Source: Incurvaria masculella
Taxonomy: Eukaryota; Arthropoda; Insecta; Lepidoptera; Incurvariidae
Length of the DNA: 64,000 bases
Reading direction: 5' to 3'
Assembly: GCA_946894095.1 (NCBI GenBank)
Contig: OX335659.1
Coordinates: forward strand, 6,765,501 to 6,829,500
Under the pieces are notes generated by a model. It saw nothing but the letters and a program-made list of their open reading frames with translations, was not told where the DNA came from and made no database searches. Of the stretch, positions 44,234 to 53,586 are shown piece by piece (within the stretch, counting starts at the first letter, position 1; each line of letters begins with the position of its first letter). The position numbers and the translations under genes were made by a program.

Positions 44234-44877
44234 TACAAATGCTCGAGAAAAGATCGTGCTTCCAAACATAATTTCAATACTAACTCATCTGTGACCGTAT
44301 TGTCCAACTCTGCACGGCTCCGTAAGACCTCTAATGGCTTACACAGGTCCTGAAGTGCTCATTCAAAGCCTCGCCCCGAAAAGGCATACCGGGAAGAGTA
44401 TGCGCGAAAGTTGACTTTTTGGCCCGTCCCGCCGGAGTGTGGACACCAGCGCGGCGCAGGCCGTTCCTCGCGTTAATGTCAATAATTGTCCACACGAGGC
44501 TGTGCCGGCTGAATCCTGTCAATATTGTGAGAGTGCAAACGAATGTCTAGCCGGGCCGGTCGCTTTCGACTTTCGACGGCGGCGCCTTTTTGGGGGCTCG
44601 ATTGGGGCTTGAATTTCAACTCGCATTGCTAGTATTACGAACTACAAATTACATGGCCCCGCTGGCGAAAACTTTTCTCTCATAAGTAAGTATACTTTTT
44701 CTTATTAAACAACTACGTCGCTTATTCCAAAGAATGAGATATGTATGTATACATAATCGACGAGGACACATTAATTTAAGAAATACATATCACAATCCTT
44801 GTCTCTCACCCACAGGTATTGATCGTGATGGGAAGTAGTCTAAAATTCATAGGAAGGATCAAACTATAGTTAGGCTG
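44234..44877. other. Spacer with a unique GC-rich patch
   Basis: 44390-44620 is CG-rich and single copy. A minus-strand frame (44331-44522) crosses it without a recognised domain. A degenerate inverse of the AAGCGACGTA motif is near 44686-44727. Confidence 0.35.
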
Positions 44878-45003
44878 AGATGAACAGTCGTAACTGAATG
44901 TCATTTTGACATATGTTGTATGGACGAAATGTCACTTTTGACACTAGTAAGTATTACTTTTGGTTAGTCTTAGTTTCTATTGCGACTATTTAATTCGATC
45001 TTA
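44878..45003. mobile_element. MITE-D, single diverged copy
   Basis: GGCTGAGATGAACAGTCGTA at the left and GCGACTATTTAATTCGATC at the right, with GTCATTTTGACA and GTATGGACGAAATGTCAC inside. Same family as the cluster at 62.0-62.8 kb. Confidence 0.7.
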
Positions 45004-45846
45004 GATACAAACCGCATCAAAACTGATGAAGTTTGAATAGGACAGACATACTTAAAACAGCCGGAAAGACTTGTTGAAAGAGGAGATATATAAGAGAGTG
45101 ATTCATTGGGTGTATGCGGTATATAACATGACCAACGATAACGTTAAATGTGCCGTTCTTCTGGACATACGAGTGCAATCTTTGAAGTTTTTCATCTTTG
45201 AAAAATATAGATAAAAAATATTGGTGTAACCTAAAAGTAACTTTGGGATTTTTGTAGCTGGAGGTGGTGGCAACGGGCGTAAGTCGCGAGATTCGATTCG
45301 ATCCGCGCGAATCGCTTTTCAACCCCCGACCGAAGCTCTTCCGAAGCCTCCGCAGGCTAGGGCCCAGATGACGAGCAATTCAACATTCTAATCTGCCGTC
45401 GCGAGATTATACAAATTTACTCTATCAACAAATGGCGGGAAAATAAAGGAAAGAGTCACTCACTTAGTTACACAGTCAATATTTCGAGAGGGATTGTAGA
45501 TTGCGGGCCACTCACCGGCGACGGCAATCCGCCGTTTGTTTTCCTACACAATCATATTTTATTTGTTGCGTTCGCGCCATATTTACGCGTGTTCTGCACA
45601 CAAATGTGTGTATGCATGTACATATGTGCGGAAACACTTATTTCTACATCCGTGTTCAAATACACATAGCTTCTGGCCTCTTTTTTCCGAACATTTTGTT
45701 TGTGTTAATGTTTTGTAAAACAACTATTAATTCAACACCTCGTCTCCTGATATTATTTTTCGCTTAATAGGATACGTACGTCGCATCGTTTAATATCAGT
45801 CATAATTGGACATTGTGCATTGTATAAATGTACGAAAATTGTAAAG
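45004..45846. other. Spacer with shared 45-bp repeat
   Basis: 45228-45272 (TTTTTGTAGCTGGAGGTGGT, GGCAACGGGCG) is the inverse of 11772-11815. 45285-45380 is CG-richer. No gene is supported. Confidence 0.4.
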
Positions 45847-46256
45847 CTCGTGGTGTTGGGACTATAGGACTAGCCTTTCATGCGAGAGGTCATGGGTGCA
45901 AATCCTCGGCCCGGTCATGCACTATTTTCTTTCTCGTTCTGATAAGTGCATTTCGTTACGAATGCCAACTGTGCTTCGGAACCCATGTAAAACTGTAGGT
46001 CTTCTTCCCCTACTACTTGGTGGGGTTAAGCTTTTCTTGGGTTAGTACCACCGCATTGGATGAAACTATGGTTGAAGCGCCTATGAAAAGTGCTCCGTGT
46101 TTTTTTATCCAGTTCAGTGTAGCCGTACTCATAAAGGGAAGGTCCTGGCATGGCGACTCATTACTTTGGGAATGTGGTGTAATGGGCTTACATCATAATG
46201 GTAGTTGTTTGGTATATTACCCATCCATATCAGGTTGCATAAAAAAACATATCCAG
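45847..46256 (+). mobile_element. SINE-X, complete tRNA-headed copy
   Basis: The head CTTTCATGCGAGAGGTCATG, GGTGCAAATCCTCGG (B box), then TTCGTTACGAATGCCAACTG, GTAAAACTGTAGGTC, CGCATTGGATGAAACTATGG, CAGTTCAGTGTAGCCGTACT, GGTCCTGGCATGGCGACTCA and TACCCATCCATATCAGGTTG before an A-run. Length about 410 bp. Confidence 0.85.
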
Positions 46257-46294
46257 AAAGCAAAAAATATGAAGTTCGTTCGAAAACCTCGCAA

Positions 46295-46383
46295 GTACAC
46301 TACTGCCCTCCTTATTCAAAAGGCGGTAACTACATATGAGCCTCATATGAAGTTACCGCCTTTTGAATAAGGGCGGCAGTGTA
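46295..46383. repeat. Long near-perfect hairpin mini-element
   Basis: CTTATTCAAAAGGCGGTAAC, then TACATATGAG, pairs with CTCATATGAAGTTACCGCCT, TTTGAATAAG around a one-base centre. TACACT...CTGCCC extends the stem outward to about 42 bp per arm. A shorter relative is at 16860-16938. Confidence 0.9.
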
Positions 46384-46647
46384 TGCCTATTCTTGGACTT
46401 CCGTTCTCAGGTAATCTTTCAGTCGAGAAAATCACTTTTATATCAGTTCCGGTGTTTCAATAATTTAATGTTATCCGTCGACAAAATCGCATTGACAACA
46501 GCTATAGGCTATAACATTCTACAGGCGCAGAATTCCCTCCATGTCGATTTCAGTGACTGCGTGATGATAAATGGTACTCACCGACTGGTTCATCATCTCT
46601 AGGGATGTGAAACAAATGCATTCTGTATGCTGAATATGGTATGTGGT

Positions 46648-46740
46648 AGCTTCATCGGCGGAGAAACTCCAGCTGATGGTAGATATGTTAGGCTAACATC
46701 ATGACGGTTCGTGTTTTTAGGTATTAGCCAGCCATGGCTA
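46648..46740 (+). mobile_element. SINE-X tail fragment
   Basis: TTAGGCTAACATCATGACGG, TTTAGGTATTAGCCAGCCAT. Diverged 3' end only, abutting MITE-E. Confidence 0.6.
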
Positions 46741-46745
46741 CAGCT

Positions 46746-46919
46746 GCAGGCCTATTCCTGGAATTCCGTAATCAGGAATAAGGAATACTGATACTAGAAA
46801 ACCGGTTTTATAGCTGCTTTCAAGGCGATTTGACGAAAATGCTTGAAAAAAACGCTATAAAACCTTTTTTCTAGACTCGGGATTCCTAATTTCTGATGAC
46901 GGAATCCAGGGCGGACGTA
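46746..46919 (+). mobile_element. MITE-E, short copy with both ends
   Basis: GCAGGCCTATTCCTGGAATT, CCGTAATCAGGAAT at the left and GACTCGGGATTCCTAATTTC, TGATGACGGAATCCAGG at the right. The interior is shortened compared with 35155-35392. Confidence 0.75.
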
Positions 46920-46969
46920 TAGGAATACGTAGCACCCGTAATCGTAGAGTATGTATGAAAGATGTCTGT

Positions 46970-47072
46970 AGATGAAGCGAAAGAGGTGTGTTGTGATCGT
47001 ACCGTATGGCGCTCTATCATCTCTGCCTAACCCTCCGGGAAAGCGGCGTGTAGGTATGTATGTATGTATGGC
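46970..47072 (+). pseudogene. LINE ORF2 C-terminus and 3' end (RTE-like)
   Basis: Translation gives DEAKEVCCDRTVWRSIISA, a stop, PSGKAACR, then ATGT repeats. It is homologous to the minus-strand fragment at 35928-36010. Here the stop replaces the tyrosine before PSGKAA. 5'-truncated and inactive. Confidence 0.7.
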
Positions 47073-47424
47073 CAGCTACATTATTCACAGTGTAAATATT
47101 GTTGACACAGATGTCATCCCAACGATGTTCAATTGAAACAATTGATTTGAAAACAACTGGTCCTTGGCCACACTTTCGTGAAATATAAATCTATGTAGGA
47201 CTTCATTAAGCTTGCTGTTTTTGCAAAAAATAATATCCCGGACGAATCGAAAAATCAACTCAAGCTCGTCAGAAAAACCAAAATCCTTTACAATAACCAT
47301 AAATATTTTAAGGAAAATCTACTTCTGCGTTTCTTCTACTTTCTAATTCCTTCATTCTAGTTTAACCGGCACCTCGAAGGAAAGTACTTAACAGTCTTCT
47401 ATACTAGTAGCCGTACAAACTTTG
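47073..47424. other. AT-rich spacer, nothing recognised
   Basis: No supported feature. Confidence 0.4.
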
Positions 47425-47662
47425 GTTTTTTTTATGCAACCTGACATGGATGGCTAATACCACAAAACTACCGTTATGATATTAGTCCAATACACCACAT
47501 TCCCAAAGCAATTAGGTGCCATGCCAGGACCTTTCCTATATGAGCACGGCTACATTGAACTGGATGGTAAGCACGGACAATTTTTCATCGCCGCTTCGAC
47601 CATCTTTTCATCCAATGCGATGGTACCAACCCGGGCGGGCATAAACCCTACCACCTAATAAT
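47425..47662 (-). mobile_element. SINE-X copy, head missing
   Basis: TTTTTTTATGCAACCTGACA, ATGGCTAATACCACA, TACACCACATTCCCAAAGCA, GTGCCATGCCAGGACC, CGGCTACATTGAACTGGATG, ATCCAATGCGATGGTACCAA. It is among the best preserved tails and stops at the CTACCACCTA block. Confidence 0.85.
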
Positions 47663-47669
47663 GTGCAAC

Positions 47670-47781
47670 ATCACGTTGAAACGCAGATGAAGCGTTAAAT
47701 AAATGTATGTATGTATAATCTTAAACACTGTGTTAGGATGAGGTATTTATTACGGGATGAGGGACTGCAGGAGTATTCCCC
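47670..47781 (+). repeat. LINE-like 3' tail repeat
   Basis: ACGCAGATGAAGCGTTAAAT, then ATGTATGTATGTATAATCTT and AACACTGTGTTAGG. Also present at 48690-48800 and, broken, at 2155-2300. The GAAGCGTTAAAT plus ATGT run looks like the 3' end of a non-LTR element. Confidence 0.5.
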
Positions 47782-48346
47782 TATAGACTAGGAGGTCGCG
47801 ACAAAAATGGTAACGATAACGTAAATGGCTGAAACTGGGTTCACAGGCTAAAGTACAACCCTCTGAAGCTAAATGTGTTAGTCTGCCTGTTCCAAGTGGT
47901 TGCGTTACGTAGATAAGGCGCCTGAAAAAGTAGTTATGGTGACAAAAAATACATATGACAAGGTAAATGGATGCAAATGACGAAGCATGAAAGTATCAAT
48001 ACATACTTGCTTAGCAATACAAAAACTGAACAAATCTTTGGTTGCATTTAGTAGTTATAGTCGATTTACGTTGCATATATAACTTTAGGTTTATTTAAGT
48101 ATTTAATTAAGTAACCGTCTGGTTATTGTTGTATAATTAATAGGTATCAATGTTTCCAGATAATCAGTATATTCATCAGCAGGTACATACCAGCATATAT
48201 TTTATATAGCCAATCTAGAAAACGCAACCACTTGGGACGGGCAGACCGACATATTTAGCATCAGATGGTTGGTCTCTAACATGTGAACCCAGATTCAGCC
48301 ATTTACCTTATCGTGACCAAAAATGTCGTGACCTCCCGGAATACTA
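47782..48346. mobile_element. MITE-G with about 130-bp terminal inverted repeats
   Basis: Left AGGAGGTCGCGACAAAAATG, GTAAATGGCTGAAACTGGGT, CAAGTGGTTGCGTTACG. Right, inverted, GGGAGGTCACGACATTTTTG, GTAAATGGCTGAATCTGGGT, CAAGTGGTTGCGTTTTC. No transposase. A second copy enters at 63645 and is cut by the window end. Confidence 0.85.
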
Positions 48347-48349
48347 GTA

Positions 48350-48480
48350 TGCAGCCGGTGGCGAAATTGGTAGACGCTAAACCCGCGAATGGTATGTTTT
48401 GCTGGTTCGGGTCCAGCCTTGTAGTATATTCGTAAAGTAGTTATTTTTACTGGGCTCTTTCTTCAATTAATGTGTCCTTG
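48350..48480 (+). mobile_element. tRNA-Leu-like SINE, better copy
   Basis: CAGCCGGTGGCGAAATTGGT, AGACGC and TGCTGGTTCGGGTCCAGCC give a good A box (TGGCGAAATTGG) and B box (GGTTCGGGTCC). GGCGAAATTGGTAGACGC is the D-arm region of a type II tRNA-Leu. The body GTTATTTTTACTGGG, TTCTTCAATTAA is shared with 15570-15715. The acceptor stem does not close, so it is not a working tRNA gene. Confidence 0.65.
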
Positions 48481-48624
48481 CTTCACGGCCGATCATACAT
48501 ATATACAACACACTAAACTTGGAACACAGATTAAGAAAATTCAGTGCCTTGGAATAAGCGACGTACCGGCTTAGTACGAAAAAGTATATTTCCTTAAGTC
48601 AACCTAGGACTGGCTCTTGCGTGT

Positions 48625-48664
48625 GATGCCAAATGAGATTTTCACCAAAATCTCATTTGGCATC
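48625..48664. repeat. Perfect 18-bp hairpin
   Basis: GATGCCAAATGAGATTTT (48625-48642) and its exact inverse (48647-48664) are separated by CACC. It could form a very stable short RNA hairpin. Single copy in the window. Confidence 0.9.
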
Positions 48665-48689
48665 GTTGACGGCAATATGTTTGAATGTT

Positions 48690-48850
48690 CAATCTTTGCA
48701 GTAAATGTCCGCAACTCAGATGAAGCGTCAAATTAATGTATGCAGGTATAATCTTAAACACTGTGTTAGTAGGAGGCAATTTATTACGGGAGGAGGATCT
48801 GACGGTTAGTTTGATGTTAGCCATCCATGTCCAGTTACACAAAATATAAA
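48690..48850 (+). repeat. LINE-like 3' tail repeat followed by a SINE-X tail end
   Basis: 48703-48800 repeats the GAAGCGTCAAATTAATGTAT...CACTGTGTTAGTAGGAGG unit of 47.7 kb. 48805-48845 (GATGTTAGCCATCCATGTCC, AGTTACACAAAA) is the SINE-X 3' end. Confidence 0.6.
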
Positions 48851-50010
48851 TAATAAATATGTCGTAAGACTGTATCTCCCAAAAGTATAAGTACTTCCAC
48901 AAGTGACAACTAGGAGGGTGGTATATCCATGTCTTGCTCAACCTCCACCATGCCTGACGCGGCGTGGCAGGCGACCGTATTTCAAAAGTCTATAAATTAC
49001 AAGAATGTGGCAGCACCAAATATTGTCACAGGTGGACCTTCGTGACGACATCGCCGCAAGCGCTCGTATTTTTGTGTGTTTAATTCAACCTCCATTTGGA
49101 AATTTATCATAATTTAACATCTCCACATACTCGGTTATGTTCATGTGTCGTGCGGTTTTATTAATCATTGTCTGGGGTCACATACTAGAGCCTAAACAAT
49201 GTTCGTGGTGCCTTTACCATTTTTTCCTTTTTTTATGTAACTGGACATGGATAGCTGATACCAAACACACCGCATGGGAACTGGTGCCATGCCAGGACTT
49301 TTAACGGAAACGTAATTCATTTGAACACTCGAAAGGCAGTGATTCCATCTAACCCAAGAACTTATTCTTCATCTAACTTAGTAGTGGACAGAGCTGGTCT
49401 GAAACATAGATGTGGTCTGAAACAGTTCTTAAATTTGTCTTCACCATACCGCTTTACGTTTCCGATATACCTACACAGAACTTTTGAATTATGTGGGAAG
49501 CGAACATAATATTTTTACACTTAAATATATTCAAACAAACTTACTGAAAAGAAAAATCAGAGCCTTAGATTTGATTAGTTGAAAGAAACATATTTTCTAA
49601 CAATATTTTTTTTTTTAAATCGGTCTACAATTGACGGAGAAATCGGTGAACGGACATAAAAAATACATACAAACATACATACATTACAAACATACATACA
49701 AACATATTGTAAAGCCGAACATAGAACCTCCTCCTTTTGTAAAGTCGGTAAATATAACAAATGAAACACATGTGAAAACTGACTCGAACTATTCGTATTC
49801 ACCGATGGTTCCCTCAATTCGGCTCCACAGATCGTCTATTTTTACGTTTTAATTAATCGGTGCCCCTCCCCCGCCCCGCCGCCCGTTCCTCTCAAATATT
49901 GATGTTTGTCAAAGAATCTCGTTGCTTGTTCCCCGTCGCGCGGACCCAGCGCGGGCGGCCGGGGTCGCGACAATATCCCTGGACGTCTGGGACCGATAGT
50001 CTTTACATTT
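48851..50010. other. Spacer with a SINE-X tail, a microsatellite and a GC-rich patch
   Basis: 49232-49305 is a reversed SINE-X tail (TTATGTAACTGGACATGGAT, GTGCCATGCCAGGAC). 49655-49712 is an impure ACAT repeat next to CCTCCTCCTTTTGTAAAGTC. 49860-49980 is CG-rich and single copy. No gene is supported. Confidence 0.45.
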
Positions 50011-50610
50011 TTCTCGTAGCCTAGGGGCGCGGGGACTTGCCTTACATACCAGAGGTCAGAGCCCTAGTCACAGTTGTCACCTAAATTGGCGTTTACGCCA
50101 AGCCGATCGAATGGCGTTTTCAAATGTATGGAGAAATTGAAGAGCGCGCGCAGTGGGCGTTAAGCGAACCAACATTTGCGAGTCCGTCGCCGTAAATACG
50201 TTGACGTTGCCGTTTATGCCGACTTCGCGTTTTCATACAAATCGGAAGTCTGAGTTTGACTTTGACAACTTGAATAAGTAAAACCACAGAATATCAAATA
50301 AAAACTTGTATGTAGTTTAATGTTTTTACGTAACTTCGAAGTTCCGTAAACGCCAATTTAGGTGAGAACTCGGACTGAACACTGTGGGTTCAAATCCTCG
50401 CCCGTTCTTGCACCACTCTCTTTATCTCTCTGAGTTGGATAGGTGTATTTCGTCACGAACGCGAGCTGCTCTATGGTTCGGAATCATATAAAACTGTAGG
50501 TCCCCTTTACCTACTAAGTGGTAGGGTTTAAACCCGCCCGGGTTTGCACCATCGCATTGATTTAACTATGGTCGAAGCGGTAATGTAAATTGTCCGTGTC
50601 CAGTGCCAAT
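50011..50610 (+). mobile_element. SINE-X, tRNA-headed, split by MITE-F in the pol III promoter
   Basis: 50013-50058 holds the A-box half (CTCGTAGCCTAGGGGCGCGG to CCAGAGGTCA). 50385 resumes with TGGGTTCAAATCCTCGCCCG (B box) and the body (CGTCACGAACGCGAGCTGCT, TAAAACTGTAGGTCCCC, GCCCGGGTTTGCACC). Removing 50059-50384 restores a normal head. The tail after GTCCGTGTCC is missing. Confidence 0.85.
50059..50384 (+). mobile_element. MITE-F, complete copy
   Basis: The left GTCACCTAAATTGGCGTTTA and right TAAACGCCAATTTAGGTGAG are inverted ends. The outermost bases read CAGAG and CACTG. The interior carries GAGAAATTGAAGAGCGCGCG. No coding. Partial relatives at 21847 and 28300. Confidence 0.85.
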
Positions 50611-51790
50611 CCAAAGATCATTCATTATTACATCATTTCTGGTTTCTGTAAGCTCTACCTTACCTATGCCAAGGCTTCAGCTTTTTTGGAAAGGATCTGA
50701 CTGAATTGGGGAATTTAAAAAAATGGTTTCGAACAGATCCTGTAACATGAATTAATCCGGCAGGAGGGCGAGTTTAAAAACGCTTAAATTTCGGCACAGG
50801 CAACCTCTACTGAATTATTAATGCAGCCTTTTTATAGCAGGTCTGCTACCTACGTACGCACCTATTTACTTATCTAAGTATTTGCCTATCACGTGAATAA
50901 ATAACATATTATATACAAATACATAAACCTCCCCCCTCGCTCCACATGCACGTAAACGCAGAGCTGCGGTAGTGGTGAACTTTGAAGTATATGCCAGTAA
51001 AGATGCAGCATTTTCATTTGGGTTTTCGCGGTGTACACTTATTGAGGATTTCTGTAATTAAAAATAACTACGTCATGGATTCGGAAAGCGTTGGTTATTA
51101 CTAATACCTGTTAGCATATTCTATCGCAGTTTGAAAAGTGTAGTAAATAAAACACGAATGCAGGTAAAATTTTTTTTTCTTGACTTGAGTAGTATCAAAA
51201 TGTTTATTTGTGTGTAGGTGTGTACATTAACCTAACCTAACAAATATTCATCATTTTGACATGAAAAATTATCAATAATTCAAAATCGGACATCAAGAGT
51301 TGTTTTCATTTAATTATTACTTTGAAAAAAACAATTTCAGTGTTTGAACATTTTCACATCGTGCAATCTTTTGGAAATTAGAAAAAACCACCCCATTACT
51401 ATTTTTTTTTATGAAAAGCTCTTCTCAACTTCAGTAGAAATGCATTCCACGGGGAAAGTTTCCTGAGGGAGTTTTCCGGACAAGTTCCCCATTTTTGGGT
51501 TGAATACCAGAATTGTGAGAATGTTAATATGGTTTTGACATGTAGAGCGAATACGTGAAGAAAGCATGCTTAAACAAATGCACTGAGCAGAATTGAGTTG
51601 AATTGTCGGGTACGTAGCATTTGTAACCGTAGAGCATGTATTAATAAAATATATCTTTTGATGGTTTAGATTCACAATCGGACCCGGTATTGGTGGCACT
51701 GTTGGTGACGGGTGTGGGTTGTATTCAAACCCGTCACCATTTGTTGTCGGAGCTTACAGATTTTTCTGCAATGGTTACTTGTACATAATA
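50611..51790. other. AT-rich spacer, nothing recognised
   Basis: A short TAACCTAACCTAACA run is at 51230-51243. A minus-strand frame at 51409-51699 shows no domain and is not called. Confidence 0.4.
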
Positions 51791-53069
51791 GGTCGGGGAA
51801 AAAGTCTTTTCGCATTATAGTATGTATGAACTTGTAATAAAATCTCTTTGGCTATACTATTTGTATCTGGCTGGTTTTGGTATCATTGAAAGTTTAAATT
51901 TTAAAGAACATAATTCCAAATTCAAATTAGGAAAATGTGTGATTCTCATTAGTTTTTCGTACTGTCAAAATGAGTGAATCTAATGAAGAAATTCGATACA
52001 TTTTAAAATTTTACTACAAAAAAGGTAAAAATGCAACGCAAGCCGCGAAAAAAATTTGCGATGTTTATGGACCTAGTGCAGTGTCTGTGAGAGTAGCACA
52101 AATTTGGTTTAAGCGTTTTCAATCCGGAAATTTTGATGTCAAAGATGCACGTCGCTCTGGTCGCCCTATTACGGATAAAATGGATGCCATTTTTGAAAAA
52201 GTGGAGCAAGATCGGCATATCAGTAGTTACGACGTAGCTGAAGAACTAGTAATTGACCACAAAACAGTTTTGGCGCATTTGAAAAAAACTGGGTACACAA
52301 AAAAGCTCGATATTTGGGTACCTCACGAGCTCACTGAAAGAAACCTAATGAACCGTGTACTCATTTGTGATTCTTTATTACGACGTAATGAAACCGAACC
52401 ATTTTTGAAGAAGCTGATAACTGGTGATGAAAAGTGGATCACGTACGACAAGAACGTGCGAAAAAGGTCGTGGTCAAAGGCCGGTCAAGCTCCACAGACT
52501 GTGGCGAAACCCGGGTTAACTCGCAACAAGGTGATGCTGTGTGTGTGGTGGGATTGGAAGGGCATTATTCATTATGAGCTGTTACCACCAGGCAGGACCA
52601 TCGATTCTGAACTCTACTGCAAACAACTGATGAGATTAAAGCAAGAAGTTGAGAGAACGCGGCCGGAATTAATCAACAGAAGGGGTGTGGTTTTTCATCA
52701 TGATAACGCTAGACCTCACACATCTTTAGCCACTCAGCAAAAACTAAGAGAGTTTGGCTGGGAGGTGTTAATGCATCCGCCGTATAGTCCTGACCTTGCA
52801 CCTTCAGATTTCCACCTGTTTAGGTCTCTTCAGAATTCTTTAGGCAGTGTCAGGTTAACATCACGAGAGGACTGCCAAAACCACTTGTCGCGGTATATTG
52901 ATCAGAAGTCCCAATATTTCTATAGCAATGGGATCATGTCCCTACCTACAAGATGGCAAAAAGTTATCGAACAAAATGGTACCTACATACTTTAGTTAAA
53001 TGTAAATAAACCATATTAAAAAATGTTTTGAATTTTCTTAAAAAATGCGAAGAAACTTTTTCCCCAACC
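51791..53069 (+). mobile_element. Full-length mariner transposon
   Basis: The left end GGTCGGGGAAAAAGTCTTTT, CGCATT follows a TA at 51789-51790. The right end, read in reverse, is GGTTGGGGAAAAAGTTTCTT, CGCATT. These are mariner-type inverted repeats of about 27 bp, with a few mismatches. The element is about 1.28 kb, the normal size for mariner. The right-hand TA duplication appears mutated (AA). It encloses one intact transposase frame. Confidence 0.9.
51970..52995 (+). CDS. Mariner transposase, apparently intact (341 aa)
   Basis: This protein cuts and pastes the mariner element at TA sites, acting in the nucleus as a dimer on the terminal repeats. The N-terminal about 110 residues form the paired helix-turn-helix DNA-binding region. 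The linker signature WVPHEL is at residues 116-121. The catalytic triad is D153 (in GDEKW), D245 (in HHDNARPH) and D280 (in YSPDLAPSD), spaced 34 residues between the last two as in mariner DD34D enzymes. The length is close to the usual 345. The ATG at 51970 gives an N-terminus like other mariners (IRYILKFYYKKGKNA) and follows the left repeat by about 150 bp. No stop or frameshift is present. Sequence flavour (KKLDxWVPHELTE, EPFLKKLITGDEKW) suggests the cecropia-like subfamily by memory, not by alignment. Activity is not shown. Confidence 0.93.
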   Translation: MSESNEEIRYILKFYYKKGKNATQAAKKICDVYGPSAVSVRVAQIWFKRFQSGNFDVKDARRSGRPITDKMDAIFEKVEQDRHISSYDVAEELVIDHKTVLAHLKKTGYTKKLDIWVPHELTERNLMNRVLICDSLLRRNETEPFLKKLITGDEKWITYDKNVRKRSWSKAGQAPQTVAKPGLTRNKVMLCVWWDWKGIIHYELLPPGRTIDSELYCKQLMRLKQEVERTRPELINRRGVVFHHDNARPHTSLATQQKLREFGWEVLMHPPYSPDLAPSDFHLFRSLQNSLGSVRLTSREDCQNHLSRYIDQKSQYFYSNGIMSLPTRWQKVIEQNGTYIL

Positions 53070-53505
53070 AAATAGTTCGGCTGAACGCACGCGTGGCGGC
53101 GCGCGGGAGTTTTCCCTCGGGCTGCACACTGCGCGTGTGTGCGTGCAGTTTCGTGTACGTGTATTTGGGGTTGGCCTTTTATGAGATGATTCGTTTTCCA
53201 GCGGAGTCAGGGGAAGGGGGCGGCTAAGGAAATCCGTGGAGAGGCTGCCTTCTAATCCTAATGTCTGCCTGCTCTCACCGTGTAATAATACGCACGGAAG
53301 AGAACAGACACAGCAGAGCACAAAAGGAGTTCTTGGTAATTCTTTAACCACACATAAATAAATATATATAAATAAATAACACAATAAAAATAGTTGGGTG
53401 AGCAAAGCATCGTCAGATAACTGAAATGGGATGGAAGAGATCTCAACATAAGATGATTCAAACATGTTTTTGATTTCAGTCAGGAACTTTTTCAGCCTCA
53501 ATAGA
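53070..53505. other. GC-rich unique segment beside mariner
   Basis: 53080-53170 is CG-rich. A long minus-strand frame (53016-53594, 192 codons) starts in TE sequence at 53537-53594 and ends in the mariner inverted repeat, so it is not a gene. 53225-53460 is unrecognised. Confidence 0.4.
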
Positions 53506-53586
53506 GCAGTGGCGCGACACTTCGGCGATAACAAAACATACAGACGAATTGATAACCTCCTCCTTTTTTTTAAGTCGGTTAAAAAT
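53506..53586. repeat. SINE-X 5S-head start fused to a TE end
   Basis: CAGTGGCGCGACACTTCGGC, GAT (53509-53531) equals the first bases of the 5S-headed SINE-X at 3541-3872. Next comes ACAGACGAATTGATAACCTC, CTCC...TTTAAGTCGGTT, the inverse of the left end of the 13187-13592 element. Confidence 0.6.

Noticed and set aside
48350..48430. Functional or horizontally acquired bacterial tRNA-Leu gene
   Set aside because: The D-arm resembles tRNA-Leu, but the cloverleaf does not close and a second copy shares the downstream body, so it is a SINE.
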